NCBI GenBank assembly: GCA_932521025.1
Contig: OW051473.1
Span: forward strand, 11,346,001-11,410,000
Direction: 5' to 3'
DNA length: 64,000 nt
Source of the DNA: Oscheius onirici
Taxonomy: Eukaryota; Nematoda; Chromadorea; Rhabditida; Rhabditidae
Part shown: positions 12,366 to 24,709 of the stretch, one piece after another
How the letters are laid out: the number at the start of each line of letters is the position of its first letter
Numbering within the stretch: position 1 is the stretch's first letter
Position numbers and translations under genes: made by a program
Notes under the pieces: model-generated
Seen by the model: only the letters and a program-made list of their open reading frames with translations
Told to the model about the DNA's origin: nothing
Database searches by the model: none

Positions 12366-14661
12366 ATCTAGTCGTTAACCGAACGTAGAGAGCATATTCG
12401 AGGACGAAGTGCTTCACAGATCGGCATAAACTGCATGAAGGTTGGCCAGACTATCGACAGAAAGTAGCTTGCACGATTTGGCTTGCGCACTAAAAAACGC
12501 TGCCAATGCTTCGTAATGGTTCTAATCTAATTCCAGGTGGTGTTTTCTGAGCTTCCGAAAAAAACTCCTATCCACTGAACTCAAGGCTCTGTATTGTACT
12601 TATTTCAACCGTGCTACTTCGTGCTTTTTCACGTTCTATCAGTCGCTTGTATCAGAAATTAACAAAATATGCTATATACTACTTATTCACAATGATCATA
12701 TATTTACTATATGTTGCGCCATGCTAGCCTTCCATGGATCCTGTTCTAGCCGTTCTCCTCCAAATTTCGAACATTACTTTGGTCGTCCTGCCATCTCTAC
12801 AGTGGTCAAAGTTGTTGGTTGCAGCAAGGCTCCCAATGGATTGTGTCGTGGTTCCCCAGGGATCGCCTTCAGAGCACCGTCCTCAACCGTTAACAACCGT
12901 TTACTTTCTCCGACAGCTGTTGTCCTTAGCGCAACTTTCCACTTGTACTAGAAAAATGGAGACTGGGCACCCAGACAGGGTGATTCAGACGGTCAGGGTC
13001 CTTCCCACTCTCTCAGTGGAATATTTATATCGATCCAGTGTTAGCTCCTCAAGCGCTATTCGCCTCATTTTTCACGATTCGTGTGAATATTTTCATTTTT
13101 CATTCCATGTGCACTCCCGCCAAAACTTCGAACCTTTTTTTCTGTTTGATACTGCTATATTTATCAAAATCGGTAAAAGAGGCTACTTTTATCCGGGATG
13201 ACAACATTGAAAACATAGTTTCTCAGTAGACTTAATCAAGTGAACATTAGTTGCTGCCGATTGTCACCAACTGTCAAAGATATAGATGACCCGCTACTGT
13301 TCAGAGCACCAGTGACTCCACTCTTCTCACAGTATGTTTCAAACAGTGAGATTTCTTCGAAATTTATCTTTTTTTTCTGCAAAATCTGCCCCCCCCCCCT
13401 GTACGCTGGATCTGGCGACTACCTATGTGCCTTTTTGCAAATTAGCCTCTGTTTGTATGAGTCATGTCAGCTCTCACCGAAAATATATACAGACACTGAT
13501 TCACATGGTGAGGGTACTTTACACTCTATATTTTCTTTTCCTCCGATGGCTGTTGTTTCTCTCGGTTTTCATCCTTTTGTCGGAAAGTACAGCTTTCTAA
13601 CAGTTCTTTTGGCGTATCCTTTTCAGTTTTCTTCGAGTCAAAGTTCGAGCCCCCTATGGGTAGCTTCCCATTGTTCTTTGTGGTTCATGGCATTCTGCGT
13701 GCTTTTTCGACAGTCACTCTCAGGTTTCGGGATCCGTTACTTTTGTCCTTGCCCCCACGTCCTTGTGAGATTTCATGCCAAGTTTCTTGTTTTCCTGATG
13801 AACTACCGGATAATGAACATTTAGAGTCAAAACCATGTTATTTAGAGTTTCTATTGTTTTTTGACTCACGTAATCGAAGGGTTTTGGACAGTTATTGTTC
13901 ATGAACAACATAAACTGTTGACTGATTCACAACAGAGAAGTGTTAGCCTGTTGTTAAGACGGCGAGTGCGTATACTTTCTTTGCTCTATTCCCAAATTTG
14001 CACTAATGCGCGAAGCGTTCTCTCTCCTGCCGAGCATCTAAACAGACAAAGTCTGTCTGTGGCGCATGTCGATGGTCGATGATCCGCTACATAATCAACC
14101 GCGCGCCTCTACCAGCCGTGACTCTTACCACACCCTCTTTCGCTAATTTTCTCGTTGTTTTTTCGGCGACAGTTATTGTCCATCAACATGCGATTTACGC
14201 TCTTCCCTCTTGAAGTCATTGGTCCCTCACCGTTTTTGAAAAAGTGATTCCGGGCAGCTTAGGAGGAAAACTTTCTGGCTTTATATTTACCAAAGAGCAT
14301 TAATTAGCACTACACATACACTACACAGTAATTAGCACTACACAGCACTATCCCGGTGGTACTTTCGATCTTCGGTGTGCCTTTCCTTTCCTCTCGCTAT
14401 GTGTTTTGCGTTAATTTCAAGTAAACATCTTCTAGGCAGCTCGCCTACAACAACAAACGAGGGCTGTTCAAAGCTGAAATCTTCTACTCCAGTAAGTTTT
14501 CTAAGAGACAGCCTCATTATAGCCTATGAGAATTCTGGGAAAATTCAAACCTCACACACCTCAAATATTGAATTTTCGTGTTTTACTCGTTCTATTCTCA
14601 TTTTTTTATCTTCTACTTGCTTCTAAACGATTTGTCGTCAAAATCTACCCTTATGAAGAGT

Positions 14662-14792
14662 GGTGGTACCCAAAAAATGATGGAAAAATGACCGAAATAG
14701 ACAAAAACATATTTCATCCCAAAAAGTGCTTTTTTGTCTATTTCGGTCAATTTTCCACGCAAAAAATGAAATGATGTCGTGGGTCCCGCCAC
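14662..14792. repeat. Palindromic element (MITE-like hairpin)
   Basis: A 19-bp perfect stem, TGACCGAAATAGACAAAAA at 14689-14707, pairs with its complement at 14731-14749. Imperfect pairing continues outwards (CAAAAAATG and GTGG...ACCC at both ends). It is about 130 bp overall, non-coding, and the size and form of a small foldback MITE. No clear target duplication was identified. Confidence 0.55.
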
Positions 14793-14936
14793 GAAGTTTC
14801 CTGTTTTCCCCTGCTTACATACTTACACACATTGAGGTTGTCCCTGTAAGAAGCACGATAAACGTTTTTAAGAGATCGGAGTCATCCCCCGCTATGGAGG
14901 CCACGTCTCGTCGGATTTCGTCATGTCTTCTTCAAA

Positions 14937-15049
14937 CGTTTGCCATCCCTCCAAATCTACTCTTTTCTTTATTTTCTCCCCAGAATTACGAAAAACCAGG
15001 CTCTTTTTCTTAATTCTCGTTTGCCATCCCTCCAAATCTGCTCTTTTCT
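14937..15049. repeat. 32-bp direct repeat, two copies 81 bp apart
   Basis: CGTTTGCCATCCCTCCAAAT plus the next 12 bases occurs at 14937-14968 and again at 15018-15049 with one mismatch. No coding role was seen. Confidence 0.7.
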
Positions 15050-15626
15050 CCATTTCCTTACCTCCTTTGTACGTAATATTCGCTCTACGTATCATAATTT
15101 CAATAAAACGGCATCTAGCCACTACTGTAATTGAAGATCAAAAAGTTTACTACTCTCTCGATTATGTGGAGTTTTTGTTCGAAAAACTGACCAAAAGTTA
15201 TATCAACATCTGCAGAAGGAAGTAATAAACGTAAGTCTTTGGTTACCCAACATTTTGCTACTATTTTTGTACAATTTCCAGGGAAATGGTTGAAAATTGA
15301 ACCAGGATTGGAAAAAGCCATTATTTGCTCCGTTTGTTCGAAAATTCATGTAGAAATTTCGAGAAAGCTTTCTCGAAGAAAACTTCACGGATTTTGAACG
15401 GAATGGTGCAAATTTCTCCAGGTTGCTTGGTTTCGCAACACTAATCGCAGATGCGACGCCATGCACTCAACCGACAAAATTTCACGAAATTTTTTTCCAC
15501 CCAGCAAATAAACATTTTTTACAAGTTGATTACTTTTTTATAGTCGGTAATATCCGATTTTTCTATCTCTCATCGCATTTTATCGCTTCATTTTTAAAAA
15601 TTTCACGTTCAGATTCACCAAAAATC

Positions 15627-18600
15627 ATGGGTTTTCCCATGATACAGGTTTTTATGATCGCCGCAAGGCAAGTATCAAAACCTGTAGCTGATGCCGTCCT
15701 AAAGTATGGAAAAGATCATCCAGTTTTCCGGACAAAACTGTTGATACCCATCGGAAGAGGTAGGTATTATAATAAAGATTTGGAAAATATAATTTTTCAG
15801 CCATTGTTAGATTTACAACAAGATTAAGGATGAAAAGACTGGGTCTAGGAGAAACTGTCACAAATGTACAGGTTTCGGAAGCTGCTGCTCTCGAACAGGT
15901 AATTTTTCATTAATTTCTTTAAAATGTGCTATTCAGGCATCAGATTTTGTCCAACAATTGGTTCTTTTCTCGTATTCCTGTGGAGTTTTCGCTAGTTACT
16001 ACTTTTACACAAAATATACGACACCAGATACTATCAAAGTGGACGAGTTTAACAACTTTAGGACCGAAGCTACTCAGGAAAACTTTCTATTTGGTTTTTC
16101 AATACTCTTTTCAGACAATTGAAGATCTTAGGACACGTTTAGAACAATTGGAGAAGGCTTTAGTTGCTGCCAACGTGGCGAAGGCAAGAACCTTTTCGTT
16201 TTCATTTGATTTTTACGAAACTCTGAGAAAAACCAGAAGAAAGATTAACAGAGTACATCACTTTTGTACACAATAACATCAGTACACAATAACTCTGATA
16301 TCCGTTGTTTACAAGATCCTTACCTCCGCGATCGGAAGACGTATCCACAACACCCTCGAAGAAAACCTTGGAGTTGAACAAGCAGATTTCCGGAAGAAAT
16401 ACAGCACCAGCGACCATATCTTCGTCATTCAGGAGTTGATTCAACGAACGATGGAGTACAACATGCCATGCTACATTACTCTAATCGACTTTGAGAAAAC
16501 TTTTGACACGGTTGAACATATTGCAAAGTGGTCAGCTCTCTTCCGACAAGGTGTTCCGCCGAAGCTGATTCAAATACTCAAATTGCTCTATGAAGGGTCT
16601 ACCACACAAGTCAGAGCCTGTGGATCAAAAGTGGATATTGATGTCAATCGAGATGTGAAACAAGGATGCCCTTTCTCACCTGACATTTTCAAGGCAGTTC
16701 TTGCTGATGTTTCGTAAAGACTCAACTGGGATGAAAAAGGAATCAATGTCCATGGGGAACGGCTATCGCATCTACTCTATGCCGACGACTGTGTTAATCT
16801 CTTCTTCCGCAAGAGAGTTAGAGAACATGCTGGCCGAGCTATACGGAATTGTCAATATGTCTGGACTTAGAATCAACGGAATGAAAACCGTCATCCTCAC
16901 CAATAGAAGGCAGTATCGTATCGAGCTAAATGGAGATAGATTGACATACAAAGACGAAGCCATATACCTTGGCCAGAGGATTTCATTCGATCGAGACCCA
17001 TCCCGAGAACTGACAAGGAGGATTCAGGCCGGTTGGGGTTCTTTCCAAAGTTTCAAGAACTTGCTATGCAACAAGTCGGTGCTGATGAAGCACTAACGGA
17101 AGGTGTTTGCATCCTGCATAGAACCTGCACTGCATCCGAATGCTAGTCTCTACGTGAACAACAAACGATTGGCTATCGTACAGCGTCGTATGATGAAAAA
17201 GATGATCGGCGTCACTCTGGCGGAAAGGAGAACTAATATATGGCTGTCAGAAAAGGTACCAACACGAGACATCAGGAAGAGTTGGGCGATAAAGAAGTGG
17301 AACTAGGTCAAATGTATTAGGAGTAGGAGCCAGCGACAAATGGAGCAGGAAAATTCGGGAATGGCGTCCATGGAACACAACACGGAGTCCAGGACGGCCC
17401 AAACCTAGATGGAACTCTAATTTTGTCGAGGCATTCGGGGAACGATGGATGGCGATGGCTGCGACTGACCCCCAAAACTGGAGTCGAGCTATGATGGCTC
17501 ATGTAAACTGTATCACTTTTGTAAAACTTTGTACAGCTCGACGGGAGAGATACCAAAAGATTCGAATATTGTACTTTTAAAGAAATCATCCATGTGAAAT
17601 TGGAAGTTAAAAACTACCTGATTTCGGAAAGAACCAAGCACATAGATTTTTGTAAAATCAAAATGAACACCAGGGGTTAACGCGCCAACTTTTTGAACTG
17701 AGGGGGTTTTCCGCTCGAGTACTATCGATGTATGAACTACTTAAAGCGAGGGTATCTCTATACCCCGTTTGAATTTTCGCGCGCCAATTTTCAGCGCTGC
17801 GGCGGCCTACAAAGGACACTGGCGCAGTGGATAAGATATATTTCTACTAATTTTGAAGTCACAGGTTCAATTCCTTGTGTTGTCGATTTTTTTTTGGATA
17901 TTAGTTCAAAGAGTTTTACGTGAAACAGAGGACTCAAAGAGCGGCGGAACCACCCGTTGAAAAGGACATTTAGATGGCTCACATAGTTTCTCGCGAAGTA
18001 ACGCGTTTTTGAGTTTTGCGATGTTCTGCAAACGCGAAAGAACAGTTTTTCGAACTGGAATAATAAACAAAAAAGAGAATGTTAGACTTATCCAAGCATA
18101 TCAAACAGTTTTGACACACGGGGGAATCAAACCCTGCCCATGCGTTTCACAGTCGACGCTCTTATCCACTAGGCCATGCGAGCGAGGCGGCGCCCTGCTT
18201 TGGCAGCATTCATGAACTTAGATAAAAGACTAATACACTGAGAAAAGAGACAATAGGGGGAGGCTCGCTTTAAAACTCGTCACCAATCGAGCTGAACACC
18301 GGCAGTTTTCCATCTCTATAGTATGGAAAACTTTCAACCGGCATAAAGAGTTCTCACCAACACCATGCTCAGGCTGCTCAATCAGTCACACATCTCGTAG
18401 CGCGAGAGAAAATAGAGGGGGGGGGGGGGGCAGATAATTGGAGTACCAGTGTACTAGCGGGAGGGACATTAGTTACAGTCTAGGATTCATTATAGGTTTG
18501 GTCAAAAAGTGGCATATCGAATAGTTTACTTAGAAAACCAACCACACTTTTACAGTTTCTAATTTCAGGTAGCCCATAATGCTGCTTCTCTCCCCTCAAC

Positions 18601-18922
18601 TACTCCTCCACCTCGCTTCGACAGAGTCTCATCTCTGCCCATCGACTCTGCCGTCAAAATTGTTCTCCAAGGTACGCTTTATCTTTTATTTTCCACTTCT
18701 TTCCCTTTGTTCAACCCCTGATAACAAAACTTAGATGGCAGTGGATATCTCGTATTTCGCAGTGGAGCCTCTGTAGGAATTGAGGCGGCAGCTGTATTTG
18801 AAAAGCGGGGACATCCGATTGTCTATCGTAAAAAGGATCTTCTGTATGATCTGCCCCGTCTAGGAGTCATAGGTTTTGCCGAAAGATTTGTGTTGAACCT
18901 TTTTGGAAGATGGTCAGCATGA
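15627..18922 (+). CDS. OPA3-like mitochondrial protein with an extended C-terminus
   Basis: OPA3 proteins are small mitochondrial membrane-associated proteins affecting mitochondrial morphology. Exons: 15627-15759, 15801-15898, 15937-16038, 16115-16183, then after a 2.4 kb intron 18569-18671 and 18735-18922, about 230 residues. The first three encode the OPA3 core: FP near the start, ARQVSKPVAD, FRTKL, LRMKRLGLG, EAAALEQASDFVQQ, and a hydrophobic segment before YYFYTKY. Exon 4 is the expected coiled coil (RTRLEQLEKAL). The fourth donor reads AAG|GCAAGA, a GC-AG intron; alternatives are the weaker GT in AAC|GTGGCG, or no splice, giving a stop soon after the coiled coil. The last two exons (ending NLFGRWSA) match nothing I know, so their membership is uncertain. 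Exon 3 could extend to 16077 only with a GA-AG intron. AATAAA lies at 19249-19254. Confidence 0.8.
16283..17540 (+). mobile_element. RTE-type LINE relic (3' part of reverse transcriptase)
   Basis: Lies in the same orientation inside the large intron of the OPA3-like gene. Conceptual translation in shifting frames shows reverse-transcriptase landmarks in order: VVYKIL, DFRKKYSTSDH, TLIDFEKTFDTVEH, QGCPFSPDIF, the YADD box (LLYADDCVN), and the C-terminal RTE signature SPGRPKPRW followed by GERWMAMAATDPQNW. Several frameshifts and an internal stop near 17096 show it is dead. The endonuclease half is absent, the usual 5' truncation of LINEs. Clade assignment rests on similarity to RTE/endonuclease-reverse-transcriptase proteins as I remember them. 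Confidence 0.85.
17815..17886 (+). repeat. tRNA-like sequence, plus strand
   Basis: A-box TGGCGCAGTGGATAAGA and B-box ACAGGTTCAATTCC at tRNA spacing, followed by a T run. The anticodon and D arms do not fold and the acceptor pairing is poor, so a functional tRNA is unlikely. It could be a SINE head or an old arginine-like tRNA pseudogene. It sits in the OPA3 intron, about 220 bp from an inverted relative. Confidence 0.55.
18107..18186 (-). repeat. tRNA-like sequence, minus strand
   Basis: On the minus strand, TGGCCTAGTGGATAAGAGCG (A box) precedes GCAGGGTTTGATTCCC (B box). The T arm pairs with one mismatch, but the acceptor arms do not pair. Same type of sequence as the one at 17815 and inverted with respect to it. 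Confidence 0.55.
18417..18430 (+). repeat. G14 mononucleotide tract
   Basis: Fourteen consecutive G residues in the OPA3 intron. Long G tracts are able to form quadruplexes and are replication-unstable in nematodes lacking FANCJ/DOG-1 (established in C. elegans). Confidence 0.9.
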
Positions 18923-21900
18923 TATTTGACCAAAAATACGTAGTAGATAGCTTAGAATACGGGCAGTAGTTTGCTCACAAAACTTTTCCAATACCTCCCA
19001 GGTTGTGCCATAAGAGTTTGTTGTTGTGCCCCAGTTCAAAAAAGTCACTTTTCTCCGTGTTGAGAACGTCTCGGTGCCTTCTTTTCCCGTTTCTGTCTCT
19101 TCCTGTCTCTAATCAGTCATCTTACAGGGGAACGCAGAGAATCCGTATAGGAACCGAGACGTGCTCAACAACTCTTGTACAGTCCTAGTCACGATGTCTT
19201 ATATCTCACACAGTGTGTTCAACAGGTCATATTGTAAACTTTTGTATAAATAAAAGTTTTGTACGGCTTTTGCTGCTCAAATTACAGACATGATCTCTTA
19301 CATAAAATTGGAACTGTCTCGTCTGAGACTTCGGGCAAACCGAAATACGTTAGCGCGTCCCGCTCTCCTTCTCTCCGTCTCCCTCTCTCTATCCCTCCGT
19401 CTCTCAGTACCATGGCGATATTTCTCTACCCTCTTCCACATTTCATTCTAAGACGTATATCTCAAGAAGATGAACGATGAATGTTTGTCACTGTGTCAAT
19501 TAGGAGAAGAAGCGTTTATTTAATGCTTACAAACAGAATTTGAAGAGAAAACACCTTAAGACGAACGTTTGAACCCAGAAGAGATATGCAAAGAGGGCAC
19601 TGTAGGAGTCGACCGTAGCGGTTGGGTCAGGAGCTACTTCTTATCGATCCGTATCGGATCATCCTTAGTTCCTGTTCCTCCTCCGTCACCAGCGATCATT
19701 CATGCAAAATGAGTTATAGTTTTCAATTTTCTGGGGCAAGAATTTGCTAGTGTTGACGAACTAAGGCAACTTTCTTTTCCGCTTGATTCAGTCGAGTGAG
19801 ATTGAAGCAACACGGGCTCTATTTATGGGCACCACAGACAATGGAGACACATTTGGCGTGAGAGATTCGGCCTGGGAACGCCGAAATTTTTACCAACAGT
19901 TCCACAAACCAGGAACCTTGGCTTCTGTATGGAAAGTTATGAACAGTGGTGAAAAACGTTTGTTACGGATTGGAAATTACTGATAATTTCAACGATCCAA
20001 AAACTGGTTTCTAGTGCAATTAACTGAAACTTTTTAGACCAATCACGTTATCAGTTAGGGAAACTTGTGTCTCCAGTTTTTGAAACAGTGCTCAAATCGG
20101 TATTGCATCAGCCGCCGGTCACATCGTTTGAGAAGCCAATCAAGAACAATCCCACGAAGAAGTGCCAATTTTGGGTCCCACGAAGGAATTGGCTTCAACC
20201 GAAAATCTTTCGATCAAATCTAGAAATATAGAAACTATATACTTTCATGCGAGTTTTCAGGATAAGCAACACGGATATCTTGGTGAAAAAAACAACTGGA
20301 TGCACTTCTGAAATGCGAAGAAAAAGAGGAGGCTGGATGGTTCCACGTCAGTAGTGTATCTAAGTTCAAAATTTCAAGTAACAGGGGCTCTGAATATTAA
20401 CAACAAACTGGAGCAGTTATTTTTGACCCTTGTTCAGCTGTTTTGGAATGCAACGCTACTATTCACAATGTTTGACATCAAGTTTTGGGAAAAGCCCCTG
20501 ACGTTCTTACTTAAAACGTCCGCATCGTTTGCCTTTGAAAATACGAGTGTTTACGCTAGGTCAAAGAATCTAGTTATCCATTTTCAAACCCATTTTGCAG
20601 AACAAACGTGAACGGAAGTCTGTTCGTCATCCGCAGCCGAAAGTATCCTGCCTACGTAAATTGGTCTCTCAACTCTGTTCCTTTGCAAAAATACACATCT
20701 GCTCCCAGTCGTGCATGAAATTTCGGAATAAGTTCCTTTATCGGAGCCGTTTTTGCTCTCAGAAGAACAGTCGTTCACTCTCCAACCAAACTGCTATGAA
20801 ATTTCTCTCCTGGGAATCTGAGCATTCATTCATATCTGCACAAATTCTTGTTCTGCTGCTGCCGAACAAAAGATATTTTCCTTTTAAGTTCGAAACCCGT
20901 CATTGCCGTTTTCAAAATCTCGTGACGATTGTTTATAGTGACTCTCCTCTCTCTGGAGTAAATTGGAGAGATGGCCTGATAGTGGTGATGATTGGCGTGG
21001 CTCCTTTCCCATCCTTCTTGATGTTTCGCTTTTCGCAACAGCCTTAAAAGGAAAGAATACTATTACAACCTGAGAATTTTGCCCTCTAGAATTGAGTTAC
21101 AGGCTTTTTGCAGACACGAAAGCGAAAAAACTGGATAAAACTGGCACCGCTCTAAGTTCAAATTTTCGAGTCTCTAACCACCAAGTTTACACTACTGTCT
21201 ACAATTTTACACGCTATCAAATATTTGCGATTAAAGCACTTATAGAAAGTACCAAAAGGTCTATACAATTGTCTCAAATAGGCAGTTTTGGCCTTTTTTG
21301 CTCATACGAGTTGTTCTTCGGAAATCTAAAGTAGATTTCACTTTATGGGGGTTGTATTATACGCTAAAATCGACAAACACAAAATGGGTGAAAAACTAAC
21401 TGTGTTCTTTTCGTCGAAAATTTTAACATACGGTCTTACTTCAGTGTATCAAAAAGCACTTGTTTTAATTGAAAAAAGTGCCCCCTCTTCGGACGCGAGC
21501 TGCTATGAAACGTGGTTAAAAAGCAGTGTCGTCGGAGGTATGCATATTTCACACGAGGCCATGACTACAACTGCAGTTCCCCCTTCCAGACGCCCTACTC
21601 GCCCCCACTCTCGTCAGTCTGATGTGATTTATAGAGAGAGGCCCTCTGCTCACTTTAAGTTGGCCGTTCACATGGTCATGTCATACTATTGTTATCCAGA
21701 CTGAGACGTCAAACGCAGAATTCGGTTAGCGTTTTTCTTTTGCAAACTTGCCTAATTCCGTCCTAGGGCATTCCACAGGCGTCTCAGATCATAGTCCATA
21801 ACACTTATCGTACGAGTGCAGGGAGAGTCCAAATACTCCACTGATTTCTACGGGAGTCGGATTTCTCGTCGTGGCTATTCTTCTGGGCCATTTCTAATGA

Positions 21901-23164
21901 GTGTGCCTCACATTTCGACAAACACATCATTTTGGGGTCTAGCTCCTGATTCTTGTCTCAAAATAGGCCGATCTAAGACAACAAGAGACATCCAGGCTTT
22001 TCTTGATTCGATTCATGTCGCTCTCTGACGCCGTTTCGTAGAAAACAATGAGGATCGCCACTTGGAGTTCTTTCGGACCTTTTCTATTTTAATCCAGTCC
22101 TTTTTGATTAAAGTTTTGAAGTCTCTTAGCTCCTTAATATCGGTTAGCACTATGTCTCTCTGTAACATTTAAAAAACTAGGTTTAAAGGATGAAGGTCTT
22201 GTAAATCGTGCTTAACATCGTATGAGAACTTCCTTCTTATGGCGTTGGCTGTTGTCGGAAGCACAACAAAATCTCCCCCATTCAAATCAGAGCCCCCACA
22301 AAATTTTCGAAACCTATAAAATATTGCGCAGATGCAACATTTTGACCCCTCCTCTTCCTAATCATATCATTGTGCAAAAATGTTTCGTCAGCACGCCCTT
22401 GCGTCTAAATTTGTGCTCACCCTGGAGAGGAAATGCAGTTTCTTCGCCACTTCAACGTCACCGAAATTTCCTTTCCATCGACGAACGGCAACAATTTTAC
22501 ATTTGATTTGCAATGATTCCGTTTTCTCGGCGCCTCCCGGTTATTTTTTGCCTGGCTCCTGAGAGCCCATCCGATTTTGCATTTTGATTGCTTCCTAGCA
22601 CTTTTTTGGAAGTTTAACTTCGTGCCATTGAATCCAAGTCTATATCATGTCCTACCGTAATTCAAATGGCGCCAAAAGCTGTCGTAAACGTCTTTTGGTT
22701 CCCTAAAAAGCTTAACACACAATAATCGCGTAGATATGGTAATAGCATGCTGGGAGGGGTCAATTTTACATCTGCAGGACCTTTTGCAGGGCCGTGTTAT
22801 ATCCTTATGCCTTTTTCGAACCATTAATCGCATTTCATTGCCCTTTACCTGGAAGAGTCTGCTGTCAAAATTGACCATAATATCCGCTTGTCTGCCTCGG
22901 ATTGGCGGTCTTTAGGGACTTGACACCCTCACAACATGATTCTCACTCTCTGGGGTGTCGGTGCCTTCAAAATCATCGCCTTCTGGTCTTCTTGGTGACG
23001 TCACCGGAGATAATGTGGACGAGTCTCCAGAGACCCCTGTCGGTGACATCGACTGCACACACCCTCACTTTCATTTTTATCTCTCTTACTTCTTAAGTGT
23101 CAAGTGCACTCTTGATATATTACTTTGCACCTTTTCTGCATATACAATTTTCAGGGTACAGCTA
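18923..23164. other. Gene-poor region
   Basis: Contains the OPA3 poly(A) signal at 19249-19254. Beyond that no gene was supported. A CT-rich tract (CTCCTTCTCTCCGTCTCCCT) lies near 19366-19410. Several 80-150 codon open frames at 20.6-22.5 kb have compositional bias but no splice context. The last few hundred bases are expected to hold the nlp-9-like promoter. Confidence 0.4.
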
Positions 23165-24709
23165 ATGGCAGGACAAACACATTCGTTAATTGCATTCGCC
23201 ATATTATTGTGTCTAGGTGAGCCTTACCGTTATGAGGTTACCGTAATTCTTTATTTACCCATTTCCTATACGCTACTCTATCCGTTTCATTCTTTTTCAA
23301 GTCCGAACCCACCCATTATTACACTTGTACTGAGATTCCAATTTGTTAAGACAGCTTTAACAAGTCTTATCTTAACGCTTCAATAGAAGTATCCTAAGAA
23401 CGCTGAACAAACTACAGCAACCAATACAACTGGAGCTGAGAACTTTGGTTTTGGATAAAGCTAAAACTGCTAGGGCGATTAAAGAGATACTGTCAGCCTG
23501 TCCGGGTTGAATTTAAGCGTTCCTTCAAGAGCTTTTAAGTCGAAACTGTTTTGGGTTGTTAATGCGATAACAATTACCTTCTGAACTGAAAAAGTAGCTA
23601 GTATGAAGCCGTCCGGTACTCAGCTCAACAGTAATCGCTGATGAACTTTCTGCCAGTACCTATCCAATAGACTTGAGTCATTTGTGGTTACTGACAGACA
23701 GACTAGTAGTATTATGAAGAAGACGGTCTTTACCTGAGAATTGCTCGAGTAACTTGATTACGAAAAAGATCGTTCAATATTTAACCGAGGTTTTAAGTTC
23801 CTACAGATGTCGTGATAACACAAAGCTTGCTTCTCTCCTAAATTGAATGATTCGCAGTGCGTCACGACTTTTCCGGTGCGGGTCTGCTGCACATCTCGAA
23901 ACACTTGATGCCGAAATAGAAACTAGTCAAACAAACATCAAATCAGTTCCTTGTCCCGCTCAAATTTTCTTTTTTCAGACTTCGTCCTCTGCGAAGTTCA
24001 GCCGGATCGCATTGAGTAAGTTTTAAGCATCATTTACCTGCTCCCAATTTTCCAAACTCAATTGAGTTGTGCCGATAGTGGAGTAGTTTCAAATTGCATT
24101 GTGCTTCTTCCAAGACCCAGGAGGTCTATCTTGTGATAGCACGTAAGCCAAATCGCCCTTCTAATAAATGCGCCTCGAGGGAGATTTTATTTTTAAGGGG
24201 GAAAATGGAGTGGGCAGTAGACAAAGTCTAGAAGTTGGTGAAACATGAAGCGAACTTTGTCGCTTAACACACTCCAAAATATTTACGAACAGCCAGAAAT
24301 AGCCGTAATATCCAATTTTAGCGAGCCACAGAAGCGCGGAGGTGCCAGGCCGTTCTATGGCTTCAGTTCAGGACCTGGAGCTAAACGACTTAGTGGTATA
24401 TCCGATTTTGACGTGATGCCATTTGTTTTTTAGATGTCCAACCCTACTACCTTTATGAGAAGAGAGGAGGTGGACGCTCATTCCATGGAGCGGCGTGGAA
24501 TGGTTTCCCGTACGGAAGGTATAGAGTTACAGTAATCTGAATACGGTATCTTTTCCAGACAGCGGCTAGAACGTCGCGGAGGAGGACGAGCCTTCAATGG
24601 CGGCTGGGTACAGGACTATTCTGGCTTCTACGATACTCCCTATTTCCACAAACGATCCAACAACCTTTGGGAATTCTTGCAGGGCAACAACGATTTCTAC
24701 AACAAGTAG
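23165..24709 (+). CDS. nlp-9: NLP-9-type neuropeptide precursor
   Basis: Secreted neuropeptide precursor in five exons: 23165-23216, 23979-24015, 24322-24395, 24434-24518, 24559-24709, all in phase. A signal peptide (MAGQTHSLIAFAILLCL...) spans the first intron. Three peptides begin with GGAR or GGGR followed by an aromatic, as in C. elegans NLP-9. They are GGARPFYGFSSGPGA between KR sites, one starting GGGRSFHGAAWNGFPYG after KR, and one starting GGGRAFNGGW after RR and ending before KR. A short C-terminal tail follows. The first peptide has Pro where the family usually has Ala (GGARPF), and the second ends at a GRQR-type site rather than plain KR, allowing amidation. Assignment is by peptide pattern. 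Confidence 0.85.

Larger units (their letters stand above)
12366..15626. other. Gene-poor region with small repeats
   Basis: No gene supported. Long plus-strand open frames at 12.7-13.9 kb have low-complexity F/S/L composition and no splice context, so I treat them as chance. Noted: a C11 tract near 13389-13399, a short tandem of TTAGCACTACACA units at 14.30-14.35 kb, a hairpin at 14.66-14.79 kb and a 32-bp direct repeat at 14.94/15.02 kb. Confidence 0.45.

Noticed and set aside
12734..13824. Long plus-strand open frames (155 and 194 codons)
   Set aside because: F/S/L-rich composition, overlapping in several frames, no splice sites, promoter or family resemblance; probably chance in pyrimidine-rich DNA.
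16039..16114. GA-AG intron in the OPA3 gene (ACTCAG|GAAAAC...TTTCAG)
   Set aside because: A canonical donor AAA|GTGGAC at 16039 is in the same phase, so the non-canonical junction is not needed.
18107..18186. Functional tRNA gene
   Set aside because: A and B boxes are present but the acceptor arms do not pair and the anticodon arm does not form a 5+7 stem-loop.
22955..23386. 143-codon plus-strand open frame over the nlp-9-like first exon
   Set aside because: It is a shadow of the real signal-peptide exon in another frame and has no independent support.
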